From Anthopleura xanthogrammica (taxonomy: Eukaryota > Cnidaria > Anthozoa > Actiniaria > Actiniidae), in contig OZ025210.1 in the NCBI GenBank assembly GCA_964019055.1, positions 9,952,992 through 10,016,991 of the forward strand: a DNA stretch of 64,000 bases, in the 5' to 3' direction. Each line of letters starts with the position of its first letter. Position 1 is the first letter of the stretch. Below the pieces are notes generated by a model. That model ran no database searches. It was not told the origin of the DNA and was given only the letters and a program-made list of their open reading frames with translations. Shown here in pieces: positions 54,003 to 64,000 of the stretch. The position numbers and the translations under genes were made by a program.

Positions 54003-54693
54003 CACAGGTAGCCCAAGCGTAGAGTTAGTGGGTTGTGACGTCATTAGCTTCAGTGAGTGGGGTGTTGCTATAACCAATAACCAGAAATTGATGCGTTGAT
54101 GCGACTGAACGTCCAGTCAAGTCGGGTATCATTTCCGGTAACATTTGGCCTGTCCCCTCCCTACCACGTGTATGTTTTGTATTTTTTCGCCGAATATTTT
54201 TCGTGATTTTTGGCTGATTTTTCCGCGCAAATACACGGCTTCCTTTTCGAATTTCAAAAAATTATTTTTCGGCATCGTGTGGACAATAAAAATTCTCTAA
54301 AGCTTCAAATTAAAGGAAATTTATTGGAGAATTGATCTCTTGGGCTAAATTTTCCGATACGTTTGTTGTTGTGGAGATATGGAGCTGAAAGTAAGGGGCT
54401 GTGTTAAAATTTGGAGGCGCTATTTCATACCTTCCCATAATATATACATAGGGAGAGCGAAGCAAATTTTCAAACCGCTCAAAACCCCTCAAAAACACAA
54501 TTTCATGCCAATATTTCATCACCAAAGTGTTCCTCGACTACCAAACAACATTTTTAGAGACTTTATTTAAAATCATTAAATGATTAAAGTCTTTCTGAAA
54601 GCATATTTTCAAACCATATGAAATTTGAATATAGTTCACTCACTGAAGCTAATGCCGTCACAACCCACTAACTCTACGCTTGGGCTACCTGTG
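54003..54693. mobile_element. 691-bp MITE with CACAGGTAGCCC ends and 7-bp target duplication
   Basis: Ends CACAGGTAGCCCAAGCGTAG and ctacgcttgggctacctgtg. Arms run about 55 bp (ttagtgggttgtgacg with cgtcacaacccactaa; attagcttcagtgagt with actcactgaagctaat). Flanks are aacaaac at 53996-54002 and 54694-54700. Non-coding. Confidence 0.8.
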
Positions 54694-55301
54694 AACAAAC
54701 CCAAAAAAGCCATCCAAGTGTTCGATCATACGAAGTACTGACCTCCATTTTGTTGCATTTCTGATATCATTTCACGATTTACTTAGTTTTTCTTCCAAAG
54801 AAATGCTTCAATTCTTCATATAGCGGCAGTAAATATAGCCTCCTACGCAGACGCTCTTAGGGTCGTCACGCAAGAAACTTTGCGTGACGACGTGACGACC
54901 CTAAGAACGTCTGCAAAGGAGGCTACAGTAAATACGCCTGTGCTTCATAAAGCGATGAAAAAGAAGCATTCTCGAGGAGAGATTTGACGAATTCGAGCAA
55001 AGAAAACGGTGCCAAGCTCTTCGAGTATCGAGCGATTTGATGGCGAATTCATCACCCTTGATCAAGAATTAAACCGTTTCTCGTGGCTGAAGGAGTTTTC
55101 TAAGGCCTGGGTTTCCCATATTTAGTATTTCCAAGGATCTGTTCTGAGAGAAATTCCGCTAATTTTGATGTAAACCTGTGGATGATCGATGTGTTTAGTG
55201 CAGCTTGTGTACGGTTGACTGACTGATGTAGAGACGACGCTCAGTAGTGAATAGACTCTTTCTTTATTACACGTGTTTGGGATCTACAGCGACTAGATAC
55301 G
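54694..55301. other. Spacer with a 90-bp MITE
   Basis: Apart from the hairpin at 54836-54925, no gene. About 55228-55290 contains tgtagagacg...ggatctaca, whose TGTAGA and TCTACA ends recall LTR borders. Only one short copy is seen. Confidence 0.35.
54836..54925. mobile_element. 90-bp hairpin MITE with 9-bp target duplication
   Basis: tagcctcctacgcagacgct and its imperfect complement (agaacgtctgcaaaggaggcta), with an inner pair ggtcgtcacgcaa / ttgcgtgacga. Both flanks are cagtaaata (54827-54835 and 54926-54934). The 9-bp duplication fits a Mutator-like source. Confidence 0.8.
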
Positions 55302-55430
55302 ATGAAGAGAAGTAAACGTCTACAGAAGACAAAGAAAGCTCCAAAAGAATCGTCTAAGATGGCTAAAACGAAGAATAATAGTTCAAGTTCTGGAGGATCC
55401 GGCACACAAACTTCGGAGACCTCTGGAGAA
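55302..55430 (+). CDS. Possible first coding exon, lysine/serine-rich
   Basis: ATG at 55302 opens MKRSKRLQKTKKAPKESSK and continues through a Ser/Gly/Thr-rich stretch to SGE, where GTAAAC could be a donor (about 55431). The frame then runs into a G-run and ends at 55496. It could be the 5' exon of a host gene or a gag-like start behind the LTR-like border at 55228-55290. No partner exon found. Confidence 0.25.
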
Positions 55431-55697
55431 TGTAAACAATTATCGGGGGGGGGGGGGGGGGGGGAGAGCTGGAGCCTCAGAGGGGAGGGTCAATAGTCAA
55501 ATTTATAAGCTTAAGGGGAGGGCCACACATTTCATTTGAAGCTATTCTAGGGGAGGGCTATCCTTTTAAGTTACTCATTTTAATTTTGATTACATTTTTG
55601 TTCTTTTATTTTAAGTATGAAACAATTTGATAAAAAATTGTAATTTCAATATGTTTAGTGTATTTGATATGTATCGATCTATCTACGAGTTTATTAG

Positions 55698-56467
55698 TCA
55701 CATGTCAATTTGAGCCCACGAGACAAAGTTGTCCCGCATGACTCTGGTTCTTTTGCGTCCATAGCGTGAGGAGGTAGCATCAGGTGGGGCCTCTGTTACT
55801 TCATGACAGGAACTGCCAGCTGAGGAGTCACTTGCTTCACTCAAAGTAGAACAATCAGAACCAATTCTTTGTTCGATAATGTCACTCTCCGAGTCTGATG
55901 ATGTTGGAGGCGTGTTGGCTCGTTTATCCAGCTCCGTATCCTGCACAATGGAAGCAAGGATCTTGCTGCCTATATGGGCTTTTACCACAGCAATTTTTTG
56001 TTTTTTGACTCCTTTGAAGGTCATCTTGTGGTAATGCAAATACAATTCAAGCTCGCTTACTCTAAGTGTTGCTAAACTGTCAGAATTATAAAGATAATCC
56101 CAGTCAATGTCGTTGTACTCCTGCTGTTTTCGCTGTATTCTTTGACGGTCAGTTTCTGCTTTCTTTTTCTCTTTTCGAATTTTAATCTGGGATAAGTGCT
56201 CAAAATATTCGGCTACTAGCTTTTCGGAAACAATGTAGTCATTTGAAAACTTCTCAATTGCCGCACTATCTCCGGGTTTTAGCTCTTTTTCAAACATTCT
56301 TTTGATTTGTGCTCTTGGCTGAAAATCATCTGGTGTACGACCATTTGTTGGAGTCTGTGATATTGGAAGGTAGTGGAATTCAGGGAGTCTCTTGTAGTCA
56401 GGATATGGTCGCGGCGTTGGTTTGGCTTCAGAGCTTACAAAGTCATTCTCTTTACAGAAGTATTTCG
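55698..56467 (-). CDS. SAP-like domain protein, 3'-terminal exon
   Basis: The minus frame is open upstream of the first internal ATG (56297) to an acceptor (cggcag, exon start 56467): KYFCKENDFVSSEAKPTPRP, then YPDYKRLPEFHYLP. A Lys/Glu-rich coiled segment follows (IRKEKKKAETDRQRI), then a SAP-like motif (TLRVSELELYLHYHK, FKGVKKQKIAVVKAH), a Ser/Asp-rich region (TSSDSESD) and the basic end RYGRKRTRVMRDN. SAP motifs usually bind DNA. No upstream exon was found before the Academ-like element at 56740, so the gene is either partial or was interrupted by it. Whether it is host or transposon derived is open. Confidence 0.5.
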
Positions 56468-56739
56468 CTGCCGTAAATCAAGGATTTAAAAGGTACTGAC
56501 TAATTAGTTTTGACGGCAGCTAAAAACGTATTTCACAACTAGTCGTGGGAATGTCTGAGAAAGTCAACCGCAGTAAAGTATGAATTTTATATAAGTTTAA
56601 ACACAATAACATGCGCTCAGACTCAATAGTTGTGAATTACCGTTCGACATAGTTTTAATATGTGTTGTATTCGTTCTCAATCAAATACTACTTCAATGAC
56701 ATATAAAATTCAAATGATTTTTGCAGTTTTTTTTATTTA

Positions 56740-59700
56740 TAGTCGAGGCGAGAATCTGAAAAAGGGCTCAAAATAGGCGCTACGTAGCACCCCCACTACA
56801 CAAAAGGTTTGACAACGGATTTTGATAGCAAAATACCTATACTTTATCGTAAAAGCAGTTATGATAGCGAATTATGGGGTCTTAGAGCCGCTATGCTATG
56901 ATTTTAAGGGGGGTGGGGGATAGTTTGAATTAGCATAACCGAACATGCCCTTGATTGAAGCCAAAACAAAAAAAAATAGTTATCTTCTTTACTACCTTTT
57001 CGAATTGTTTGAAAATTGAACAGCTCATGTGACACAATGAGCTAAACACTTTTGAGTGATTTTTTCTTGAATTATTTGGGTTACCATGGCAACGGAAAGC
57101 CTGAGAAAAAGAACAAGCTTCCTAAGTGAATTAAAGTACGACACAGAATAAAAAAAATTGATTATTTTATGAAAAAATATGGCATAGGTACAATTGAAAA
57201 AGGTTTATTTATTTTTAATGTCTAAAAACAACAATAAATTTTTTTATTAAAATCCGGAAGTAATTTATTCTGACGTCACGAAATGTAAATCCCAGGATGC
57301 ATTACGCTCTTAACATTGTCGTCCGCCATCTTGAAGATGCCAAAAGGTAAGTTTTTAGTACTCTCTTACTTTTGGAATAAAAATGTATGAAAATAAGAGA
57401 AAATTAACTTATTTTCCTTTTTATTGGTAGCTTTTGTTTTAATTTAACCCTTTTATTTGATTAACTTAAATAAAACATGCGTTTTGTGGATATATATGGT
57501 CTGTAAGTACAACATGATGATTCTTCGATTAGGAATTCATCACCGTCTTAAGCCAGAAGTTGACTTCTTATTAAGCTTTCTTTTAATTTTCTGAAGTATT
57601 TCTTTAATTCAGATTTACATGTGTGATATAGCTGAAATAAATTGTAAACATTAAGCTTTTTCGACTTCATTTCATAAGGAGCCCGGCACCTTTTGAATAA
57701 CTAACTTAATAAATGACAAACAAACTCAATAAACTTAGTTTGTTATTGCTTTCAATAGTGAAAAAAATATTTCTGATACACGTTGTGCAGTGTATAATAC
57801 AAATGGTGATTTGTAAAATGCTGTTGATACAATATATTGTCTGGTATCCTATTTGTCACCGGATAAACCAAGCACAGAGATTAAAAAAGTATAAAAGTTT
57901 GACAATTTTTCGGCATTAATGTTTTGCTTTGTTGATGCATTTATTTAGTGACCCAAAATTGAGTAGATTTCATTTAAAACCACGTAATCAATTATTTTGC
58001 CTATAGGCGTGGCTCGTAACGATGACCAATGTGGAGACGTGCCAGGGCCTTTGCCTAGTAAACGAACAAAGACAGATCAAGGATGTGAAAGCCGCACCTC
58101 TCGATCCAAGGCTACAAAGATCAACTGGTCTTTGTGTATGTTTTGCCAAAAAATCAAGCATAAAGGTGTTAAGACACTAATTAACGTGTCAAGCTTTGAT
58201 GCTTGCAAATCTATAGTTGCGGCCGCCGAAGCAAGAGCTGATTTGGATTTTATTACGAATATCAGAGAGCTGGATCTCATCGCCGTGGAGGCAAAATATC
58301 ACAGCGCCTGCAGAGCAAGTTATGTGAGCAAATCAAACCTGAAGCGTCAAACATTCAAAGACGAAGACGAGAAGGAAGAATGCATATACGAAAAGTCATT
58401 CAAGGAGCTCTTAACAGAAATAGATAACGAAATCACAGCTGGCAAGGCGTTTGAAATGACTTTCTTACTTGAGCGGTATAAAGAAAAACTTTCTTTAAAC
58501 GGTGTGCCATCTCCAGCTTATAGAAGCGAAAAACTGAAAAAACGATTGAGCAATTACTTTGGTAATTCAATTGTGTTCCACAAGCCGCCAGACCCATCGA
58601 AACCAGAACTTATTTACTCCAGCAGCATTTCCGTAAAGAGTCTCATCAACGCTGCAGTTAGTACCGCAAAGGCTAATGATTACCTTAGTTGTAGCTACTC
58701 CCCAGTGGAAAAAGATGATGCGGAAGCTGAGAAGCTGAAGGTTCTATTTCAAGCGGCTCAGATTTTAAAAGAAGATATAAAGAAAAGTAAAGGCATTTGC
58801 ATACGACCACTTTCAGTTGATGATATTACGTTAGAAAGGGGCAGGAGTGTGGTTCCTAATAGTTTGTACCATTTTCTTCAGTGGTTTGTGTCGCAACAAG
58901 AATATCACGAGTCTGATAAACCCGCCGCAACATGCAAAAGCCAAGAAGATGAAAGGAGAATTTTGATGCTAGGTCAAGACATGGTACACACATCTACGCG
59001 CACGCGACTCAAAACCCCTAAACATGTTGGACTTGGCATCACTATACATCACCTAACAGGCTCGAAGCAGCTTATTACACTGCTTAACAAAATGGGGCAT
59101 TGTTGCTCCTACAACGACGTAGAAATTATCAACACAGGCCTTGCTAGAGAAATCAGTGCAAGGTCAGAACAGCTTGGTGTCATCGTTCCGTCAAACCTAT
59201 CTCCTGGTGTCTTTTTGCAGTTTGCGGCAGACAACAATGATTTGAATGAGGAGACGTTGGATGGTAAGCGCACTACGCATGCCACGACAATAGTTGGCTA
59301 TCAAAGAAAAGCATTTGGCCCAAAGCTACCCTTGCAGTCAAAAGCTGATCACTCCTCAAAAAGAAGATCTCTGGAGGCACCCCTTTCTTCTCAAGCTATT
59401 CATGATTTTGGAGTGCGTAGCCGAAGGCCCGCTGTTACATCTTACCGAGGAAAGTTAAAAGAATCTGGTAATTTTTCCAAAGATGCACCCAATATTGATA
59501 ACAGAGACTTCGCTTGGTTCCTCCTCAGACTAAACAAAAACAGTGCACTTCTGTCAACCAGCGATGACATCACTGAAGATAAGCAAACCACGCCTAGTTG
59601 GAGCGCGTTCAACGCTATTACCTCTGTAGCTGTAACTGCACCGTGCACCAATATTGGCTACTGTCCCATGATTCCAGGACCCGCCACCGAGTACAGCACT

Positions 59701-62700
59701 ATTTATACTGTTATGAAAGCTGTACAAGATATGAGTGTAAGTCTCGGCCAAACGAACAGTGTAGTCACATTTGATTTAGCCATATATACCAAGGCCAAAG
59801 AAATTCAATGGCGTCGTCCTGATGAATTTCAAAACCTGACGATCCGTATGGGCGGTTTCCATATAGCTCTGAATTTCTTGTCTGTGATAGGCAAAAAATT
59901 CGAAGAAAGCGGAATAGAAGATTTACTAGTTGAATCTGGGTTGTATGGCACTTCTTCAACGTTAGCCCTCCTTAAAGGAAAGTCGTATAACCGTGGTGTC
60001 CGTGCTCATAAGCTGATCATGGAGGCACTATTGAGACTGCAGTGGTGAGCATTTTATCGGTGGTTAGAGAAGAAAAAGGATGAGCAGCAACTTGAAACAA
60101 TAAACGTGGATCAGGTCCAAATGAACATGACCCAGTACAAAAACAAAGTAGCCACTGATGCAGTACAAGCAAAAGATACGTTCGATGATCTTTGCAAATC
60201 TGTTGATGACCTCTACCATCTATTTCAACGATTTAAGGTAGAGTCCCGATCTCAGATGTTCAAGTTCTGGGACAGCTATATCAACATGGTTTTCGCACTC
60301 TTGCGATTCATTAAAGCTGAACGGGAAGCAAACTGGGAACTTCACCTACAGTCTACAGCTGAGATGTTACCACACTTTTTCTCGATGGACCGAACCAACT
60401 ATTCAAGATGGTTTCCAGTATATCTGGCAGATATGCTTCAACTAGGAAAGACTGCTCCAGAGGTTCATAGAGAGTTCCTCGAGGGTAATCACGCAGTCAG
60501 CAGATCGCAGCAACCATTTAGTCAGATTTGGACGGATATGGCTTTGGAGCAGAGCGTAAACCGTGATTCAAAGACTAAAGGGGGGATCGTCGGGTATCGC
60601 AGAAGGAGGGTGCCCTAGAAAAATGGTTTTTGACTGCCCATGAACGAGCAGCCGTAACAATTACAACCAAGGAGATGTGTGGAGTTCGAACTGATGGAAC
60701 GATGTCGGTACATAAAGAAAGAGGTTCACTTCGGATGAAAAGAGATGAAGATGATGTGAAGAAGCTGGTATCAACGCTAGAGTCTGTCATGGTTAACCCA
60801 TTCGAAGGACATGACGCCACACTTCCATTATCGAACTTGGCAACTGGTGTCGTAATGCCAACAGATATGGCTTCCAGACTCCTCAGTGCAGAGAAGATTG
60901 GAGCGACAGAGATGAATTCCTTCGTTAGCAAGAGGCTCAACACAAATACTGTGGGATTTTGGGATACGCTGCCCAAAATAAAGATCCAGACTTTTGCAAG
61001 TTTGACTAAGAAGGTGCAAGCAAGGGCGTCAGACGAGAAGATAATAACGATAAATGCAGATCGAAGCCTGTTTGCTCGTCTTTTGGTCGCCTCTAACACA
61101 AAGAACATTGATTTACGTGAAGTACTAAAGTATGAGCTTTCTTCGGTTCCTTGTGCATTAGCTCACCCAGACGGTACACTGAGGAAGAGCAACAAAAGTG
61201 TCCTACTATCTGTGCTTGAAGGGTTCGTTGATGTCTTGCCGAGACTGCCACACGATGACGAAGAGCCAATAACAGCCAAAATCATTGATGGGATGGCTTT
61301 GGTACAAATGACAAAGGCAGCTGGAGCACGAACGTTTGGAGAGATGGCCGAGCGCTACATCAAGAAAATCAAGGGAAATCTTGGAATTGATAACTGCAGT
61401 CGCGTTGATGTTGTTTTTGACAGATACGACAAGACCGACTCCATAAAAGAAAGTGAACGCATAAGAAGAGGTTCCGCATCTGGATATGAAATCAAAATCA
61501 CTGGTCCAAGTACACCTGTTCCTAAGAACTGGAACGCCTACATTGCAAACCCAGTCAACAAGATGAACCTTCAACATTTTCTTAGTGAAACATGGACGAA
61601 AATGGGGAAGAAATCGCTGATGTTTGGTCATCAACTAGTCTTCGCTGGATGTTTTGCGAACCCACAAGATGTCCTGATTGTCGAAAGTGGCACAGCAAGA
61701 TCTCTTCATCAGCTGGTATCTGACCAAGAGGAGGCTGATATTAGGATGATGTTGCATGCGGAAGACTGCTCCCTCCAACACAGAAGAATAGTGGTGCATT
61801 CCCCTGATACAGACGTATTAGTTCTCGCAACTTATGTGTTTTCTTCACTATCTTGCGACGAAATGTGGATGAGAACAGGTGTTAAAGACAAGCTACGATT
61901 CATTCCTATCCATACGCTGAAACAGAAACTTGGTTCTCTTCTATGCAGCCTACTGCCTACATTCCATGCGCTAACAGGGTGTGATACTACAAGTGGACCC
62001 TACTTCATCGGCAAGAAAAAAGCTTGGAAAGTACTGACAGATCACCAGGACAAGTTTGCAGCATTAACAAACTTTGGAGAAGGTACACCATTGTCACCAG
62101 ATCTATCAGCTGCTGCAGAGCAATACCTTTGCTCCATCTATTCCACTGCACCGCGGGCTGGAATAACTGCTAATGATGTTAGGTGAGTTACTTGTCTTTT
62201 AATTATTGACTGAAAAATACATATACTAAACTGCTTACTTTTTAAATGAATGTTCGGTAGATATTGGATGTTCTGCCAGAAGAAACAACGTAACGAAGGA
62301 CTTCCACCGACTTCCAACAGCATACAACATCACATTCAGCGAGCAAACTACCAAACAATGGTATGGAAGCGATGTCTTCAATCAATGCAAGAGCTTCCCT
62401 CGCCCATTGAGAACGGATGGAAAATATCCGACGGCATGATCCAACCAGTCTTGATGTCCAAAGATCCTGCACCAGAGGGACTCGTGGAGCTAACTGTCTG
62501 CAGATGCGATAAGTCGTCATGCAAGTCCAATCGTCTCTGCGTTTGTTACAATAACGAGATGGCATGCACTGAAGCATGTGGATGTATGGGCGATGAGAGC
62601 TGCCAGAATCCACACACCTCACAAGTCAGTAATGATGACAATGAAAGTGATGAAGACAATAGTGATGACGATAGTTGTGACGACGGCGACAGTGACGATG

Positions 62701-63867
62701 GCAACAGTGATGACGATAAGGGTAATGACGACAGTGATGACGACGGGAGTGATGGCTACAACAGCCAGGACAGTAGTGAAGAAGAGTTGTCCAGCGAGAT
62801 CTGATTCCTTCCAGCTGATATTAGGTAGCTTTAGATTTGACTACGAGTACGAGATTGACTAAAACATTATTCCTTTTAAACTATGCTACTACAGAATGAT
62901 AGTTGTCCTTACATTGGTTTAACTGTTGTTTTAGAAATGTGTTGTACCAAGATGAGGGCGACAACAAGCATATAGTGAAATATATTTCAAGACAAAATCT
63001 CGTCATCGTACTCAAATTCGTACTCGTAGTCCAATCTAAATGTCCTCCAATTTTCAACTTCATGTAAAGTATTTTCTATGAAGAAAGACACTTTGAAGAC
63101 GTTGCTAAAAATCAGTCGTTACCATGGTTACCAAGACTACTTAACAGTAACATCATTTCCTCAAGTTTCAACAATCGAACTTTCATTATTTAAAACAATA
63201 TGGTTTTACAAAGTTCCCATTAAATGTGGAGTCGGAGAAACTGACTTAAACACCAAATATATAAGATTTGGGCAAGTAATTAAGGTAATGTTTAGTAATT
63301 TAGTATTCATTCAATAAGTAATTTAGGTTTGTTGTACTTGCAATCAATTGCTAAAGTAAACTTTTTTCTGCATAATTTCATATGTAAGTCTTTTTCTTGC
63401 ATGTTTTCTTAGCATGAATATTTATACTTTGCTTTAGAGAGTTTGAAACTCATTTTTGTCTCCCCAAAAACTCGAAATGTACGATTCTTTCGTTAAAACC
63501 TCTAAAAATCCTTTTACCTAGCAACCGTTGCCATGGTTACATTAATTATTCATCAATTTCATCTGATCATTTAACACTCGTCAAACTACACAAACTCTTA
63601 AATTTTCAAATCATAAACTTAAGTATTTCAAAAGATATTAATTTTTCTAATCCCTTAGTCCTCGTTATATTGTCGGATTTGAGCATTCCAAGTGGACCCC
63701 ACCCCCCCAAAAAATCGCGACCTAGCATCTTTGGTACCCCACAATTTGTTAGTAAAATAGGGCTGGCAGCTTTCTAGGGTCAACTGTCCATCATAATCCG
63801 TTGTCAAACCTTTTGTGTGATGGGGGTGCTACGTTGCCACTATTTTCGGGGATTTTCGCCTCGACTA
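56740..63867 (+). mobile_element. Academ-like DNA transposon, 7.1 kb, TTA target duplication
   Basis: Ends TAGTCGAGGCGAGAATC (left) and gattttcgcctcgacta (right), then a longer subterminal match (gtagcaccccca, acacaaaaggtttgacaacg) for about 90 bp in total. TTA is present at 56737-56739 and 63868-63870. The interior holds one spliced gene encoding a nuclease-domain protein. A 3-bp duplication plus an XPG-like nuclease is what has been described for animal Academ elements. 57347-58006 (intron 1) and 62805-63770 (3' part, with a small inverted pair around 62835 and 63010) contain nothing else. Confidence 0.75.
57337..62804 (+). pseudogene. Academ-like protein with FEN/XPG nuclease and CXC cluster; one stop, one frameshift
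   Basis: Exon 1 (57337-57346) is ATGCCAAAAG with donor gtaagt; exon 2 is 58007-62182; exon 3 is 62261-62804 (78-bp intron, gtgagt to ggtag). Together they make about 1,576 residues. Near the N-terminus a CxxC (CMFC) and an HxxxC (YHSACRASY) suggest a zinc finger. From residue about 1095 a FEN/XPG-type PIN nuclease shows all its acidic positions: IDGMAL, VVFDRYD, EEADIRM, SPDTDVLVL and HALTGCDTTSG with the helical GKKKAWKVL after it. A CXC-like cluster (CRCDKSSCKSNRLCVCY, CTEACGC) and a Ser/Asp tail close it. Defects: in-frame TGA at 60046-60048 (after LLRLQW) and a one-base loss near 60598 (GIVG to SQKEG). Few lesions mean recent activity or assembly error. Confidence 0.8.
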
Positions 63868-64000
63868 TTAATAGAAAATGTGACCTATTTTTAATAATAA
63901 ATTTAATAAACGGCCGAGAGAAAAATTCATATGTGTATCAAACCTGAGTGTTCTGATCAGCGATATAAAATGGCGAAATCTGAAACAAAATATATCTATA
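63868..64000. other. Right flank of the transposon
   Basis: Target duplication TTA followed by AT-rich sequence to the window end. Too short to interpret. Confidence 0.5.

Noticed and set aside
60046..60048. Selenocysteine or programmed readthrough at the in-frame TGA
   Set aside because: A separate frameshift lies 550 bp downstream and no SECIS-like structure was evident; ordinary decay or sequencing error is simpler.
62578..62862. Methionine/threonine-rich ORF
   Set aside because: Out-of-frame reading of the Ser/Asp tail of the Academ-like protein.

Overview
This is eukaryotic, AT-rich, intron-bearing and heavily transposon-loaded DNA. The repeat and gene families fit an anthozoan cnidarian, probably a stony coral: L2/CR1-like non-LTR retrotransposons, a two-gene PIF/Harbinger element with a Myb/MADF-like partner, a SWIM-zinc-finger/YqaJ-nuclease family, tRNA-derived SINEs and many MITEs. 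That assignment is inference from family content, not proof. No bacterial operon, rRNA cluster or CRISPR array is present.

Host genes. The core of the window is a tandem gene cluster on the + strand. Two intact five-exon paralogues, called A1 (9710-17048, 686 aa) and A2 (27297-38674, 684 aa), encode type II single-pass membrane proteins. Each has a conserved furin-type RxRR site followed by a low-complexity, sequon-rich linker. I do not recognise the family. Their exon phases (1, 2, 0, 0) are identical, and their proximal promoters, 3' UTRs and much of intron 1 are homologous. Between them (about 17.4-26.9 kb) lie shuffled pieces of promoter, upstream and intron-1 sequence but no exons, so a third copy seems to have decayed there. 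The cluster is flanked by two copies of a small membrane-protein gene with a strongly basic tail, X1 (1226-2179) and X2 (52822-53594). X2 is followed by an A-type 3' UTR and by another copy of the A promoter unit, which ties X and A to the same duplication history.

Mobile DNA. 2.5-4.0 kb: a broken SWIM/YqaJ nuclease gene (- strand). 29.2-31.9 kb, in A2 intron 2: a unit with direct repeats and about 50 copies of a 31-bp minisatellite. 34.96-37.42 kb, in A2 intron 4: a MULE-like element with a 9-bp target duplication. 42.6-52.7 kb: two inverted copies of a ~1.1-kb sequence, one split by a 5'-truncated L2-like retrotransposon, enclosing a complete but frameshifted Harbinger transposon (45922-49298) that itself contains a TTAA-type MITE. 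56740-63867: a 7.1-kb DNA transposon with TTA target duplications. It encodes a ~1,576-aa protein with a complete FEN/XPG-type nuclease acidic set and a CXC-like cysteine cluster, best matched by the Academ superfamily, and carries one stop codon and one frameshift.

Most unusual signals: the Academ-like nuclease transposon; two near-perfect, almost spacerless fold-back palindromes (1890-2161 and 44047-44201); a MITE group with CACAGG(T/G)AG(C/T)CC ends and 7-bp target duplications; and the divergent post-furin linkers of the A paralogues. All exon models come from reading splice sites and comparing paralogues by eye, with no transcript support.
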